Assembly: GCF_001542415.1 (NCBI RefSeq)
Contig: NZ_LNCU01000039.1
Location: 328,525-392,524 of the forward strand
Direction of reading: 5' to 3'
Length of the DNA stretch: 64,000 bases
DNA from: Bradyrhizobium macuxiense
Lineage (GTDB): Bacteria; Pseudomonadota; Alphaproteobacteria; Rhizobiales; Xanthobacteraceae
The notes beneath the pieces are model-generated. The model saw only the letters and a program-made list of their open reading frames with translations. It did not search any database and had not been told where the DNA came from. Shown here piece after piece: positions 34,287 to 41,986 of the stretch (position 1 is the first letter of the stretch; the number at the start of each line of letters is the position of its first letter). Both the position numbers and the translations under genes were made by a program.

Positions 34287-35276
34287 CTATATGGTGTAAA
34301 CCGGCCTGTCATGGCGGTGATCTTGAAATCCGTTCCAGAAATCGCGCAGGGCGTACCAATACCCGTAAATGTCGGACTTCTTGGCATTCTCGCCAGCTCT
34401 TAAAAGCGAGAGCAGCAAGCCGGCATTCTCGGCCGGCTCGTGAGCGTCGGCACTGTCCCTTGCGCGGCGCCAGCATCCCTCCAGCGTATCGATGAAGAAG
34501 CGATCGCTTCGAAGATAATCCAGGCTGTAAATGTTTCCGTCAACGCTGGAGAGTGTGCTCTCAATGTCGGCTTTCTCTCCCTTCTTTATCACAACGGTGT
34601 AGGGAAAGGAGATGTGAAAAAGCGGAACTATCTGTCTCGCGTTGAAAAAGCCCACTGCCGCGCGAAGCGGTCCCTGGGCCGGATGAAAGAAGTCGTCGAT
34701 TACGATGTAACCCCCGTCCGAAACCCGATCATAGAGCGCGTCCAGCACCGGTCGAACACTTGTATAAAGATCGCAATCAATGTGGACGAACGCAAACGTC
34801 GCCTGAGAGGAAATCCGGGGAAGCGTGTCGTCGAAAAAACCGGGAACAATCTCAACGACGTCCTGGAGCCCAAAACTCCCGATCCTTTTTTCGAGGCGCT
34901 CTTTCCATTGTGTAACAGGGCGTCCGTCAGGGGGACCGTAGTCGCCTTTTCGAAACACCGGATTGTCCAGCTCGGGGTGAAGTGCCGGCAGGCCGGTGAA
35001 GCTGTCCAGGCAATACATCTTCCGCCGATGTTCGCGTGCCCGCAGGCCGAGGAAGAGTGACATTCCACCCATTCCAACGCCTAGATCGATGAAGTCACCC
35101 TCGATCTGCCTGATGTTCTCTTCGATCAATCGTCCGTACAGCCATTGCCCCCAGGGGAACGGGGGAAACATGCTGTAGCGGGCGAGCAAGCGAATATCGC
35201 TACCCAGCTGTCCTGGCAATTCGGAGAATTCGAAGAGATCGAACGGAAAGTAATTGTGCCGTTTCGTAAGCGCCAT
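34287..35276 (-). CDS. TylF/MycF-type SAM-dependent methyltransferase
   Basis: A protein of about 329 residues. GDFIDLGVGMGGMSLFLGLR is the SAM-binding loop, MYCLDSFTGLP follows, and FAFVHIDCDLYTSVRPVLDA with DGGYIVIDDFF gives the DxD and DD metal-binding signature of the TylF (macrocin O-methyltransferase) family, Mg-dependent O-methyltransferases of natural-product sugars and other hydroxyls. It extends about 70 residues beyond the usual family core. ATG 35276 is preferred over an in-frame TTG at 35288 because GGAG lies at the right distance before it. It sits in the middle of a minus-strand operon with oxygenases and ATP-grasp enzymes, so it probably methylates a hydroxyl introduced by one of them. 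Confidence 0.85.
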   Translation of the reverse strand: MALTKRHNYFPFDLFEFSELPGQLGSDIRLLARYSMFPPFPWGQWLYGRLIEENIRQIEGDFIDLGVGMGGMSLFLGLRAREHRRKMYCLDSFTGLPALHPELDNPVFRKGDYGPPDGRPVTQWKERLEKRIGSFGLQDVVEIVPGFFDDTLPRISSQATFAFVHIDCDLYTSVRPVLDALYDRVSDGGYIVIDDFFHPAQGPLRAAVGFFNARQIVPLFHISFPYTVVIKKGEKADIESTLSSVDGNIYSLDYLRSDRFFIDTLEGCWRRARDSADAHEPAENAGLLLSLLRAGENAKKSDIYGYWYALRDFWNGFQDHRHDRPVYTI

Positions 35277-35363
35277 TGCGATCTCCAACCTCTAAGAGAG
35301 CTTTGCCCATCCGGCGGGCAGGATCCATGCCGCGGGATCGCCACTGCCGCGCGCTGAACTTGA

Positions 35364-35969
35364 TCAGCATGTCTCGGCGCGGGCCAGCCAGAACGCCAGC
35401 GTGCAGCGTCGTCCGGCCATGACCGGCATTACCTCGTGCTCCAGTTCGGCATCTGTCACCAGGACCGTAAAGTCGTGCAGGAACAGCGCGGGACGGTCAG
35501 GTGGGTAGATGGCGAACCCGCCGCCTGCCTCGGCGGGATTGAGCTGGACGATTACCGCTGCCAGATACCGTTTGCTGGATTCGCTGTCACGATGCCGGCC
35601 GATGAATTCGCCCTCGGCCAGGACATGCGCCTGCATGCGGCGCACGACGACTGGCTCGCTGGCGAGTATCTTCTCATACAGCGCCAGCTTGCCGGGTGCC
35701 GCGACAATGGCGAGCAGCGCATCAACCAGCACCGCGTCGGTCGCGCGCGGCCTGTCGCCATCGATGAGCAAGCGGTGCACGCGTACGGATACAGCCTCGT
35801 CCGTGTCGCCGGTGGAGACGACGACGAAGCGATCGGGATCATTCATGGCAAGATGGCGGATGCGGGCTCGTTCCTCCGGGGAGAACGGGCAGTCATGCGA
35901 ACCGAACGCCAGGTAGCCGGTCTGCCTGAACTGATTGGCGAGCGATTCTTCGATTACTTCGCGCATCAT
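35364..35969 (-). CDS. 2-oxoglutarate/Fe(II)-dependent oxygenase (first of two)
   Basis: A 201-residue enzyme with the double-stranded beta-helix signature. The HxD iron ligands lie in GEFIGRHRDSESSKRYLAA (H126, D128), the distal ligand in ELEHEVMPV (H178), and 2-oxoglutarate binding is expected from Arg187/188 in GRRCTLAFWLA. It is close in size to prolyl-4-hydroxylase-like or PKHD-type single-domain oxygenases. AGGGGGTGG precedes the tandem ATG. It is the fifth gene downstream in the operon and probably hydroxylates or desaturates an intermediate. The substrate is unknown. Confidence 0.85.
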   Translation of the reverse strand: MMREVIEESLANQFRQTGYLAFGSHDCPFSPEERARIRHLAMNDPDRFVVVSTGDTDEAVSVRVHRLLIDGDRPRATDAVLVDALLAIVAAPGKLALYEKILASEPVVVRRMQAHVLAEGEFIGRHRDSESSKRYLAAVIVQLNPAEAGGGFAIYPPDRPALFLHDFTVLVTDAELEHEVMPVMAGRRCTLAFWLARAETC

Positions 35970-36002
35970 CCACCCCCTGGTCCATCGCGCTGCGGTTCAC
36001 GT

Positions 36003-36437
36003 CTATTCCGTGGTCTTGTGCGTCCCGGCCGCGATACTCGCCGCCCAGTTCCTCCCATCGAATTCGACGTATTCGAGCACGACATCGGGCGGGAATTCGA
36101 CGCAGCGGGCATTGACGCTGCGAAACCCCGTCGGATGCGATCGGGGCTGATAAAACGGCTTGATGCCGCAGCGGACACAAAACGTATGAACGGCGAGGAA
36201 TTCACCGAAGCGATACTGTTTCAGGTATTCCTGCCCCCGGTGAAGCCGGAAATGCTCCTCACGTACCATCAGCTCCCTATGGCCTGATTTGTGGCAGATA
36301 CTGCAATTGCAAAGGGTGATAGTCAGGTTTCTTGTAGCTGCAGCCGAAAACGCTACGCCTCCGCAGTGGCAGCTGCCGTGGTACCAGAAGCGCCGGACGC
36401 CCGTCTCGTCCACGAATTCGGCTGGCAGGTCGATCAA
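36003..36437 (-). CDS. GFA/CENP-V-fold zinc protein
   Basis: A 144-residue protein of the GFA (glutathione-dependent formaldehyde-activating) fold. GSCHCGGVAF, TLCNCSICHKSG and HTFCVRCGIKPF provide the seven-cysteine pattern binding two zinc ions. Family members act on or bind thiol adducts, but most are uncharacterised. The start is TTG 36437 with GGAGA eight bases upstream; no in-frame ATG is nearer the first strand. It sits 33 bases from both neighbours inside the biosynthetic operon, where a formaldehyde- or thiol-handling role would fit an oxidative pathway. That role is inference. Confidence 0.85.
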   Translation of the reverse strand: MIDLPAEFVDETGVRRFWYHGSCHCGGVAFSAAATRNLTITLCNCSICHKSGHRELMVREEHFRLHRGQEYLKQYRFGEFLAVHTFCVRCGIKPFYQPRSHPTGFRSVNARCVEFPPDVVLEYVEFDGRNWAASIAAGTHKTTE

Positions 36438-36470
36438 TTGCAGTCTCCGTCGTAACGAGGCAAGTTCGCC

Positions 36471-37370
36471 TTACAACTGCTCGCGCCGGATGAGACGAAG
36501 GGCGAGCCGAAGATGAAACGCCAGATACGACGTCTCCATTGGATCTGCGCGCCCGGTGTCGGCGCGATGTGCTGAATGGAGTGCGAAGGCGGGCAGCGCT
36601 GGCTGGCGATGATGGACCGCATGATAGTTCGCGTGCCATTGGAAGAACCGGACGACGGCGTTCGAGCGGATGTTGCGCGCCCGGGGCCACGGCTTTCCCT
36701 CTTCGGCCAGGTCGAAATGTTCGGCCAGACTGAAGAACAGCGCGAACGCCGGATAGAACAGCAGCGGCAGCCAATAGACGATGAACATGGTCCGTGTCTG
36801 CCAAACCGTCGCCGCTCCGCAGGCCGCCAGCCAGAGCGAGATGGCAAGATTGTCGCGTCGGGCGGCACGTGCCCAGCGCCTGCTATTGATGCCTGCCGGA
36901 AATTCGCCCCTCCAGGTCAGGACCATGCGGCGGAAGATCGCCCCCCAGAAGCCCAGCCCCGACTGAGCATGAAGATAGCCAGATAAATTCGCGAACCGGA
37001 TCTGCGGCTCGGAATCTCCCTCAGTCGCCGAAAAGCGATGGTGTATCAGATGCTGGCGACGATAGATCGTGAAGTTCACCAGAATTGGCATGCACCAGAG
37101 GGCACCGGCAACGCGATCCCACCGGCCTGCGCCGAAGTGGGTCTGGTGAATGCAGTCATGCCCGGCGTTGAGACAGCCGGACAGGATGAAGGCGCAGCCG
37201 AGGACGGGCACTGCCGCCCACGGGCGAGGCGAGATTACCAGCGCTGCCGAAGCAAGAATCGCGTAGGCAGCCAGGATCACCGTTGCCCGCGCCAAGGTCC
37301 GCACTGGGCTCGGCAGCGGTGTTCGCGGATTCAAATCGCGCGCCGAAGCTGTTCCGGAAGCGAAGCTCAT
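36471..37370 (-). CDS. Membrane fatty-acid-desaturase-like enzyme
   Basis: A 299-residue membrane diiron desaturase. The three His boxes are complete: H71-DCI-H75, H107-LI-HH111 and H250-AV-HH254. Hydrophobic helices include ATVILAAYAILASAALVI and FIVYWLPLLFYPAFALFF. The start overlaps the stop of the upstream ATP-grasp gene (ATGA), so it is translationally coupled to it. Family members desaturate or hydroxylate acyl chains, but in Bradyrhizobium the related RtxC desaturates an amino-acid derivative (dihydrorhizobitoxine). In this operon, without acyl-carrier genes, an amino-acid or peptide substrate is at least as likely as a lipid. Confidence 0.87.
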   Translation of the reverse strand: MSFASGTASARDLNPRTPLPSPVRTLARATVILAAYAILASAALVISPRPWAAVPVLGCAFILSGCLNAGHDCIHQTHFGAGRWDRVAGALWCMPILVNFTIYRRQHLIHHRFSATEGDSEPQIRFANLSGYLHAQSGLGFWGAIFRRMVLTWRGEFPAGINSRRWARAARRDNLAISLWLAACGAATVWQTRTMFIVYWLPLLFYPAFALFFSLAEHFDLAEEGKPWPRARNIRSNAVVRFFQWHANYHAVHHRQPALPAFALHSAHRADTGRADPMETSYLAFHLRLALRLIRREQL

Positions 37371-38752
37371 GCCGCGACATCCAGCTCGTGCCGGAGCATT
37401 TCGAGCAGACGCTGCTCCATCGCACGCGCCTCATTGCTGCCTTTGGCGATGACAAGCGCCTCAAAGGTATGCGTGTTCACATCGTCGCACGCCAGCACGA
37501 CAATACCGCAACGATTGCCGGCACTGAAAGCAAGGCCGCTTCGTTCGAGCAGGGCCACAAGTCGTCCGAAACCAGGTGACGGCACGTCGCGGAACGAGGC
37601 TGCGACATGCGATGCGGTGAAGCCGGAGCCGAGCAGCCGGCTTGCGACTTCGTGAAGAACAGTGCCGCCCCCCCAGCGGGCGTTGGCCTCGTTGAACAGC
37701 AACTGGTTGTCGGAGGTGATGATCGCGTCAATATTGATGTGGCCCCGATAGCCCATCATCGCGGCAAGCTGCAGCAATCGGCCGCAATGCAGGGTTGCCT
37801 CCGCCAGCCGCGCAGGCGGCAAGACGGCAGGCAATTGAAGGCCTACCCAGAACAGGCTGGTGGCCGCCGGGTCAGCGCTGCGGCGCAGGCGGATTGAGCC
37901 GGAGTTGAGAAACTCGGCCTGTCCGTCAGGCCTGATCAGAAACTCGAGATAGAACATGGCGTCGGCCCGGTGATAGGCCTCGACAACGAGCGGACCGGAA
38001 TTGCGTCCTTGCAAAGTCTGCCATAGCGCAGAGAGCATCTCCGTTCGGTCGTCCCTGTTTGTGACCGGGAGCCGAATCGACCGGAAGGCGCCGGGGAACG
38101 GGCCGGTTTCCAGTTCGCTCAGCACAATGTTGCCGGTTCCGCCCGCGCCATTGTCGAGCTTCACCATCACATTCCCCGTCAGGGGCAAAAGCGCATCGAT
38201 GACACGCTTGAGATCTGACTCCCCGGTTACGATCGCGCCCTCTGGTATCGGCAACCCAGTGCCGACCGCGAACTGGCGAAAATGGCTTTTTCGGTTGAGC
38301 AGGTCGGTACCAAAATGTGCGGCATGGCGTCGGGCGATCGCCTGACCGCCCGAAGCGCCCAGGCGCAACTCCTCCTGCAATCGGGCGGTGCCGGCCGTCT
38401 GATAGCAAGCGAGCATCGACCATTCTTCAGGTGCGCCGATCGCACGACGAAGTGCCTGGATCGTCCGTTGATCCAGCAGGACTTCGTCGTTCAGAACGAC
38501 ACTGGCCGCGCCCGTCTCGGGTGTTACGAACCGGACGGGCGCTTTCCCGTCCTGTGTCTGCCAACCGAGGATCCTGGCCATATAGGACAGAAAATCGTCG
38601 CCGGGTCGCTTGGTTGCCACCACAACATCGCCCGGACGCGCGAGCCAGACGTTCCGCGTTGCCGCTTGTGCCGCGAACAGCGCCTGCTGCTGGTCAAGCC
38701 GCTGACCGAGCATCTGCTCGGTCGCATTATTCATGATGATGATAGTCGGCAT
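37367..38752 (-). CDS. ATP-grasp peptide ligase, PGM1-like
   Basis: A protein of about 461 residues. The C-terminal half is a full ATP-grasp domain: VMVKLDNGAGGTGNIVLSEL (ATP lid and Lys), GPLVVEAYHRADAMFYLEFL, and INIDAIITSDNQLLFNEANA with RWGGGT (metal-binding Glu/Asn). The ending NEANARWGGGT resembles peptide ligases related to pheganomycin PGM1, which join a non-ribosomal amino acid to a peptide; that assignment is tentative. I start at ATG 38752 (MPTIIIMNNATEQ), 16 bases after the upstream stop; an in-frame start at 38806 would overlap that gene by 38 bases. It probably forms the amide bond that defines the product scaffold. Confidence 0.78.
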   Translation of the reverse strand: MPTIIIMNNATEQMLGQRLDQQQALFAAQAATRNVWLARPGDVVVATKRPGDDFLSYMARILGWQTQDGKAPVRFVTPETGAASVVLNDEVLLDQRTIQALRRAIGAPEEWSMLACYQTAGTARLQEELRLGASGGQAIARRHAAHFGTDLLNRKSHFRQFAVGTGLPIPEGAIVTGESDLKRVIDALLPLTGNVMVKLDNGAGGTGNIVLSELETGPFPGAFRSIRLPVTNRDDRTEMLSALWQTLQGRNSGPLVVEAYHRADAMFYLEFLIRPDGQAEFLNSGSIRLRRSADPAATSLFWVGLQLPAVLPPARLAEATLHCGRLLQLAAMMGYRGHINIDAIITSDNQLLFNEANARWGGGTVLHEVASRLLGSGFTASHVAASFRDVPSPGFGRLVALLERSGLAFSAGNRCGIVVLACDDVNTHTFEALVIAKGSNEARAMEQRLLEMLRHELDVAA

Positions 38753-38768
38753 CCCTGATGCCCTGCGG

Positions 38769-39554
38769 TTAGGCGGGGACCGGCGAAGCTGCCACGAGAC
38801 CGGCACACCATTCGTGGTTCATGGCGTAAGCACTGAGGCATTTCTCAAGGAAGCCCGCTTCCTCATCAGGCTTGATCAGTTTCTCGATCATTCTGCCGGT
38901 CATTGCCACGTGGACGGCCTCGCCGCTGCTGTCGTTTCCGATGTGAGCTTCGAAATAGTCCAGCCCTCTTGAAGCGTCCGCACCGAACAGCAACTGAATT
39001 GTTTCATGCAGCGCCGTGATCATTGCGAAGGCATGCCGCTCGAAAGCGAGCATATGGGCGATATTACGGTTTCCGTCCGGATCGGACAGTCCGTCGTAGA
39101 GCCGGTCCAGATAGTCGGCCGTCCTTCGGTTGGGCAGGGCTTCCGTGAAACCGGCTCCGATCAGTTTCCGCACGTCACTGATCAGCATCGCCGAGTGAAA
39201 ATTGCGATTCACTTCGGTCAGGTCCAGCAGTCCATTCGGCCCGTTGCGCATGACGAGCTCATGCCCGCCAAATTCGTCCCACGTCAGGAACGCTCCGACC
39301 GCAGCGCTGGTCTGAATGTTGTCCTTCCATGCGGGGTGACTAAGGCCTCCGCGGTAGGCCCGGTAAATTGCGCCGCTCTGAATATAAGGGAAGGCAACAG
39401 ACATCGCCGCATATTGCCCCATGAGCGCGCCGAAACTCTCCCGGTCTATGCCGCTGCCGAAGGGGTGGTCAGGGTACAAAGCCGAGATCGACCTATCCAG
39501 CCGGCGCAGGAAGCCGTCCGCATCGATGTTGGTCAGGACATCAGGAGCTCGCAT
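38769..39554 (-). CDS. Heme-oxygenase-like diiron oxidase (HDO) family protein
   Basis: A 261-residue all-helical protein. Acidic/His pairs are spaced as in heme-oxygenase-like diiron enzymes: WDEFGGHE (93-99), FERHAF (171-176) with H183, and YFEAHIGNDSSGEAVHVA (E202, H204, E212, H215). Such enzymes perform N-oxygenation, C-C cleavage or olefin formation on amino-acid-like substrates. The start is supported by AAGGTGAAAG before ATG. It lies 50 bases after the first operon gene and is followed by the ATP-grasp ligase. A PqqC-like or other iron-containing redox role is the alternative. The assignment rests on ligand pattern and context rather than a full alignment. Confidence 0.6.
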   Translation of the reverse strand: MRAPDVLTNIDADGFLRRLDRSISALYPDHPFGSGIDRESFGALMGQYAAMSVAFPYIQSGAIYRAYRGGLSHPAWKDNIQTSAAVGAFLTWDEFGGHELVMRNGPNGLLDLTEVNRNFHSAMLISDVRKLIGAGFTEALPNRRTADYLDRLYDGLSDPDGNRNIAHMLAFERHAFAMITALHETIQLLFGADASRGLDYFEAHIGNDSSGEAVHVAMTGRMIEKLIKPDEEAGFLEKCLSAYAMNHEWCAGLVAASPVPA

Positions 39555-39604
39555 CTTTCACCTTTGAAAATAACTAACCCGGTCAATCCCTGTGGAGCCC
39601 CGTG

Positions 39605-40174
39605 TCATGCCGACTCCGCTTCGACCTTTGGCCGGAACTGGGCGTGAATCTCGCGTTCAGCGCCCAGGGCGTGCGCATGACGCACCCAGCTGACAACTAT
39701 CCACTTGAACCCGCTCGTGATGGGCAGGCAGGCGTGCCAAGCCTCAGGCCCGTTCTGCCAGACGACCGCACTGCCCACCGGCAGGTTGCGAAACACCTCA
39801 CCACTGTCGAACGCCAATTCGCCGCCACCGTAGCCGCCGTTGAGGAAATAAACGATCGAGTGCGAGCGGTGCGGGCCATCAAGGTGACGTTCGCTGCCGT
39901 TTCCCGGCGGGTAGCAGACAATCTCCATCGGCTCGACGCGCTCCCGGGCGATGGCCGTCTTTTCATGCCGACCGATCAGCCCGCACGTGAGCCCGGCGAG
40001 ATCTTCATCGACCCATTTGCAGTTGTAAGCCTCGCGGACCTTGGGATCGTAGACGCGTTCTCCCTTGGTCCAGAACATCGCTGGGCTCAGTCGTCCCGAC
40101 ATTTCCGCAATCAATTGTGCACAGCGTTGTGGCGGCAGGACCTCCGGGAATAAAACTGGCGCGCTCAAAGACAT
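39605..40174 (-). CDS. 2-oxoglutarate/Fe(II)-dependent oxygenase (second), first gene of the biosynthetic operon
   Basis: A 189-residue oxygenase. The HxD ligands are in GSERHLDGPHRS (H97, D99), the distal His in GPEAWHACLPITSG (H147), and the co-substrate-binding basic residue in FKWIVVSWVR. The fold resembles PiuC/prolyl-hydroxylase-type PKHD proteins. ATG 40174 is chosen because GGGAGG lies seven bases upstream; the longer in-frame start at 40213 has no ribosome site. As the promoter-proximal gene it defines the operon's start. It differs clearly from the other oxygenase of the cluster, so two distinct oxidation steps are expected. Confidence 0.87.
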   Translation of the reverse strand: MSLSAPVLFPEVLPPQRCAQLIAEMSGRLSPAMFWTKGERVYDPKVREAYNCKWVDEDLAGLTCGLIGRHEKTAIARERVEPMEIVCYPPGNGSERHLDGPHRSHSIVYFLNGGYGGGELAFDSGEVFRNLPVGSAVVWQNGPEAWHACLPITSGFKWIVVSWVRHAHALGAEREIHAQFRPKVEAESA

Positions 40175-40549
40175 ATCTCTTCCTCCCGCCATTGCCGGAG
40201 CCAAAGCATGCAATTATCCGGTACGTAATGTACGATGCGGCACACACCTGCATGAAGCTTGGCGGGTCCGCATCGCTCTCCCCAAAACTTGGATCGGGCT
40301 TGCTCGCAGCGATCATTGTCAGCGGTCCCGTTCACCGGGAAACTGCTCTTCCACCCCGGTTCAAGCACTGCGACGATGCCGTCCCGGGGCTTCGCGTTTG
40401 CAAACCATCGGGATGCAGACAACGTTCCTTGGCGAAGGCTGCAATTGACCTTCCCATTGCTCAAGTCTGCCTTGAGGCGTCCGCCCGATGACACGCCAGA
40501 GCGTGCTTGCGGGGCGCGGCTTTCGGCCGCGCCTCCATTGCCATTGCTG
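40175..40549. other. Upstream region of the biosynthetic operon
   Basis: This region must contain the operon's promoter. I looked for nod-box, tts-box, NifA/sigma-54 and palindromic patterns on the minus strand and saw none convincing. Confidence 0.45.
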
Positions 40550-40768
40550 TCAGCCGTGCTCCGAGGCGTGATACTTGCTCGCTTCCTTTTCGTGATCTTG
40601 AGCGAGTATCAGTTCACCACGCGCGACGAGCGCATGGTGTGCAGCCTTTTCGCCATTTCCGGCATCGTAACACTTGGCTGCATCACGATATTGTTTGGCT
40701 GCAAGTTCAAGGTGCTCTCCGGCCATATTGAGATGCTCAGCACCCAGGTTCTTTGCTCCGATGCTCAT
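40550..40768 (-). CDS. Small helical hypothetical protein
   Basis: A 72-residue soluble protein rich in Ala, Glu, Lys and His (HLNMAGEHLELAAKQYRDAA, EKAAHHALVARGELILAQDH) with helix-heptad spacing. Short His/Ala-rich proteins of this type are widespread and uncharacterised in Bradyrhizobium and relatives. GGAGAT six bases before the ATG supports expression. It is transcribed in the same direction as the biosynthetic operon, about 375 bases upstream, and is probably separate. Function unknown. Confidence 0.7.
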   Translation of the reverse strand: MSIGAKNLGAEHLNMAGEHLELAAKQYRDAAKCYDAGNGEKAAHHALVARGELILAQDHEKEASKYHASEHG

Positions 40769-41986
40769 TTAAAATCTCCATTATGAACTGATCGCAAACG
40801 CGGCAACAATCCGAGGACCGGCGATTCCACGTGCTGGCGGCCCGCAACTTCCTTCGACAAGTCCGTGCTGTTGAAGACGACGCACCTCAACCGAAGATTG
40901 CTTACAACTCCAAGAAACGTCACTTGATATATTCAATTTAACGACGAGCATCTCCGATGGTCAAGAGCGCTGCCATCGTGTCGTTACAGGGATCGCCGAG
41001 GGCAGTCGCGGGTCGGTGCCGGTCGTCTCCGGCGGGCGTCTGCCGGCGCTGCCCGCCTGCCGCATAGGACCACTGGAAAACAGCGCACGCCAATTGTACA
41101 AGGCAAATTCAAAAAGCACAGTGGCATTGAAGCTGCGACGGTTGCCGCGGGCTTGCATTCAAGGACCGCGTGTTGCGTTCTCCAAAATCTTTCACACGCA
41201 TGTGACAAGACGAGAAAACGCCGTTCTGTCCGTATCGGACGAAGGACTGGCTCTCAGCGCACGCCCTGAAGCCGGGAAATCATGGAAAGACTCTCCGAAT
41301 ATCGACAGATGAAGCCGCGGCCTGGAGACGGCGATATAGGCGAGTTCGCGAACGTCGGCCATGCCGCGCCAAGCGGCATGCCTTTCAAGCTCCCTGAAAT
41401 CACGCACATGCTCACCGCAGTCCCCGCGAACAGCGCAGCCTGCCTGCCGAGCGTCGGGACAAGGTCGTCGGCGGCCACCAGAAGGGCGATCTTCTCCGGA
41501 TGAACCTCGTCTTCCGCCGGTCAGTGACTGCAACTTTGCCGTGACGTTCAAAGCGATGCTTTCTGCCGTGCAGGCATGCCATTCAACCATGGGCCCTCGG
41601 GCCGTCAGCGGCGATCTCGAAGCCGCGGTAAAAGCGCCGGGCAGCGCCGTGTACATGCTGCGTGTTGGCCGCGACGTGTCTGGAGGCTCATCGCAAAAGG
41701 GTGCTTCGATGCGCGGTTTTGGTTTTGGGCTGAGCTGATTGAAGAGCGCTTTGAAAAAGCGGTACGCACGAGATATATCAGATGGAATGCAATCCACGGG
41801 GGTTGCCGTCTTCGCACCCACGCGGCGTGGAATAGTGGAACTCCCCTTGAAGGAGCAGGGCCCGGCCGGGGAGCCCGCGCTCGAACGCGGGCCCGCCGGG
41901 AAGAGAAAAGCGCGCTGTGCCGCTCTTTGGGCGCTCAAGTACGCCCGACCGGACGACATTCCGCTTAATCGCACATATCGGCTGGA
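40769..41986. other. 1.2-kb stretch with no supported gene
   Basis: A long minus-strand frame (41974-41192, 260 codons) is rich in Arg, Ser and Pro with no family-like segment. A shorter overlapping frame contains the hydrophobic patch ALFAGTAVSMCVISGSL. I regard the region as non-coding or decayed. Confidence 0.4.

Noticed and set aside
41192..41974. 260-codon minus-strand frame upstream of the DUF262 gene
   Set aside because: Arg/Ser/Pro-rich translation, no motif, no ribosome site; competing frames on the plus strand are equally long.
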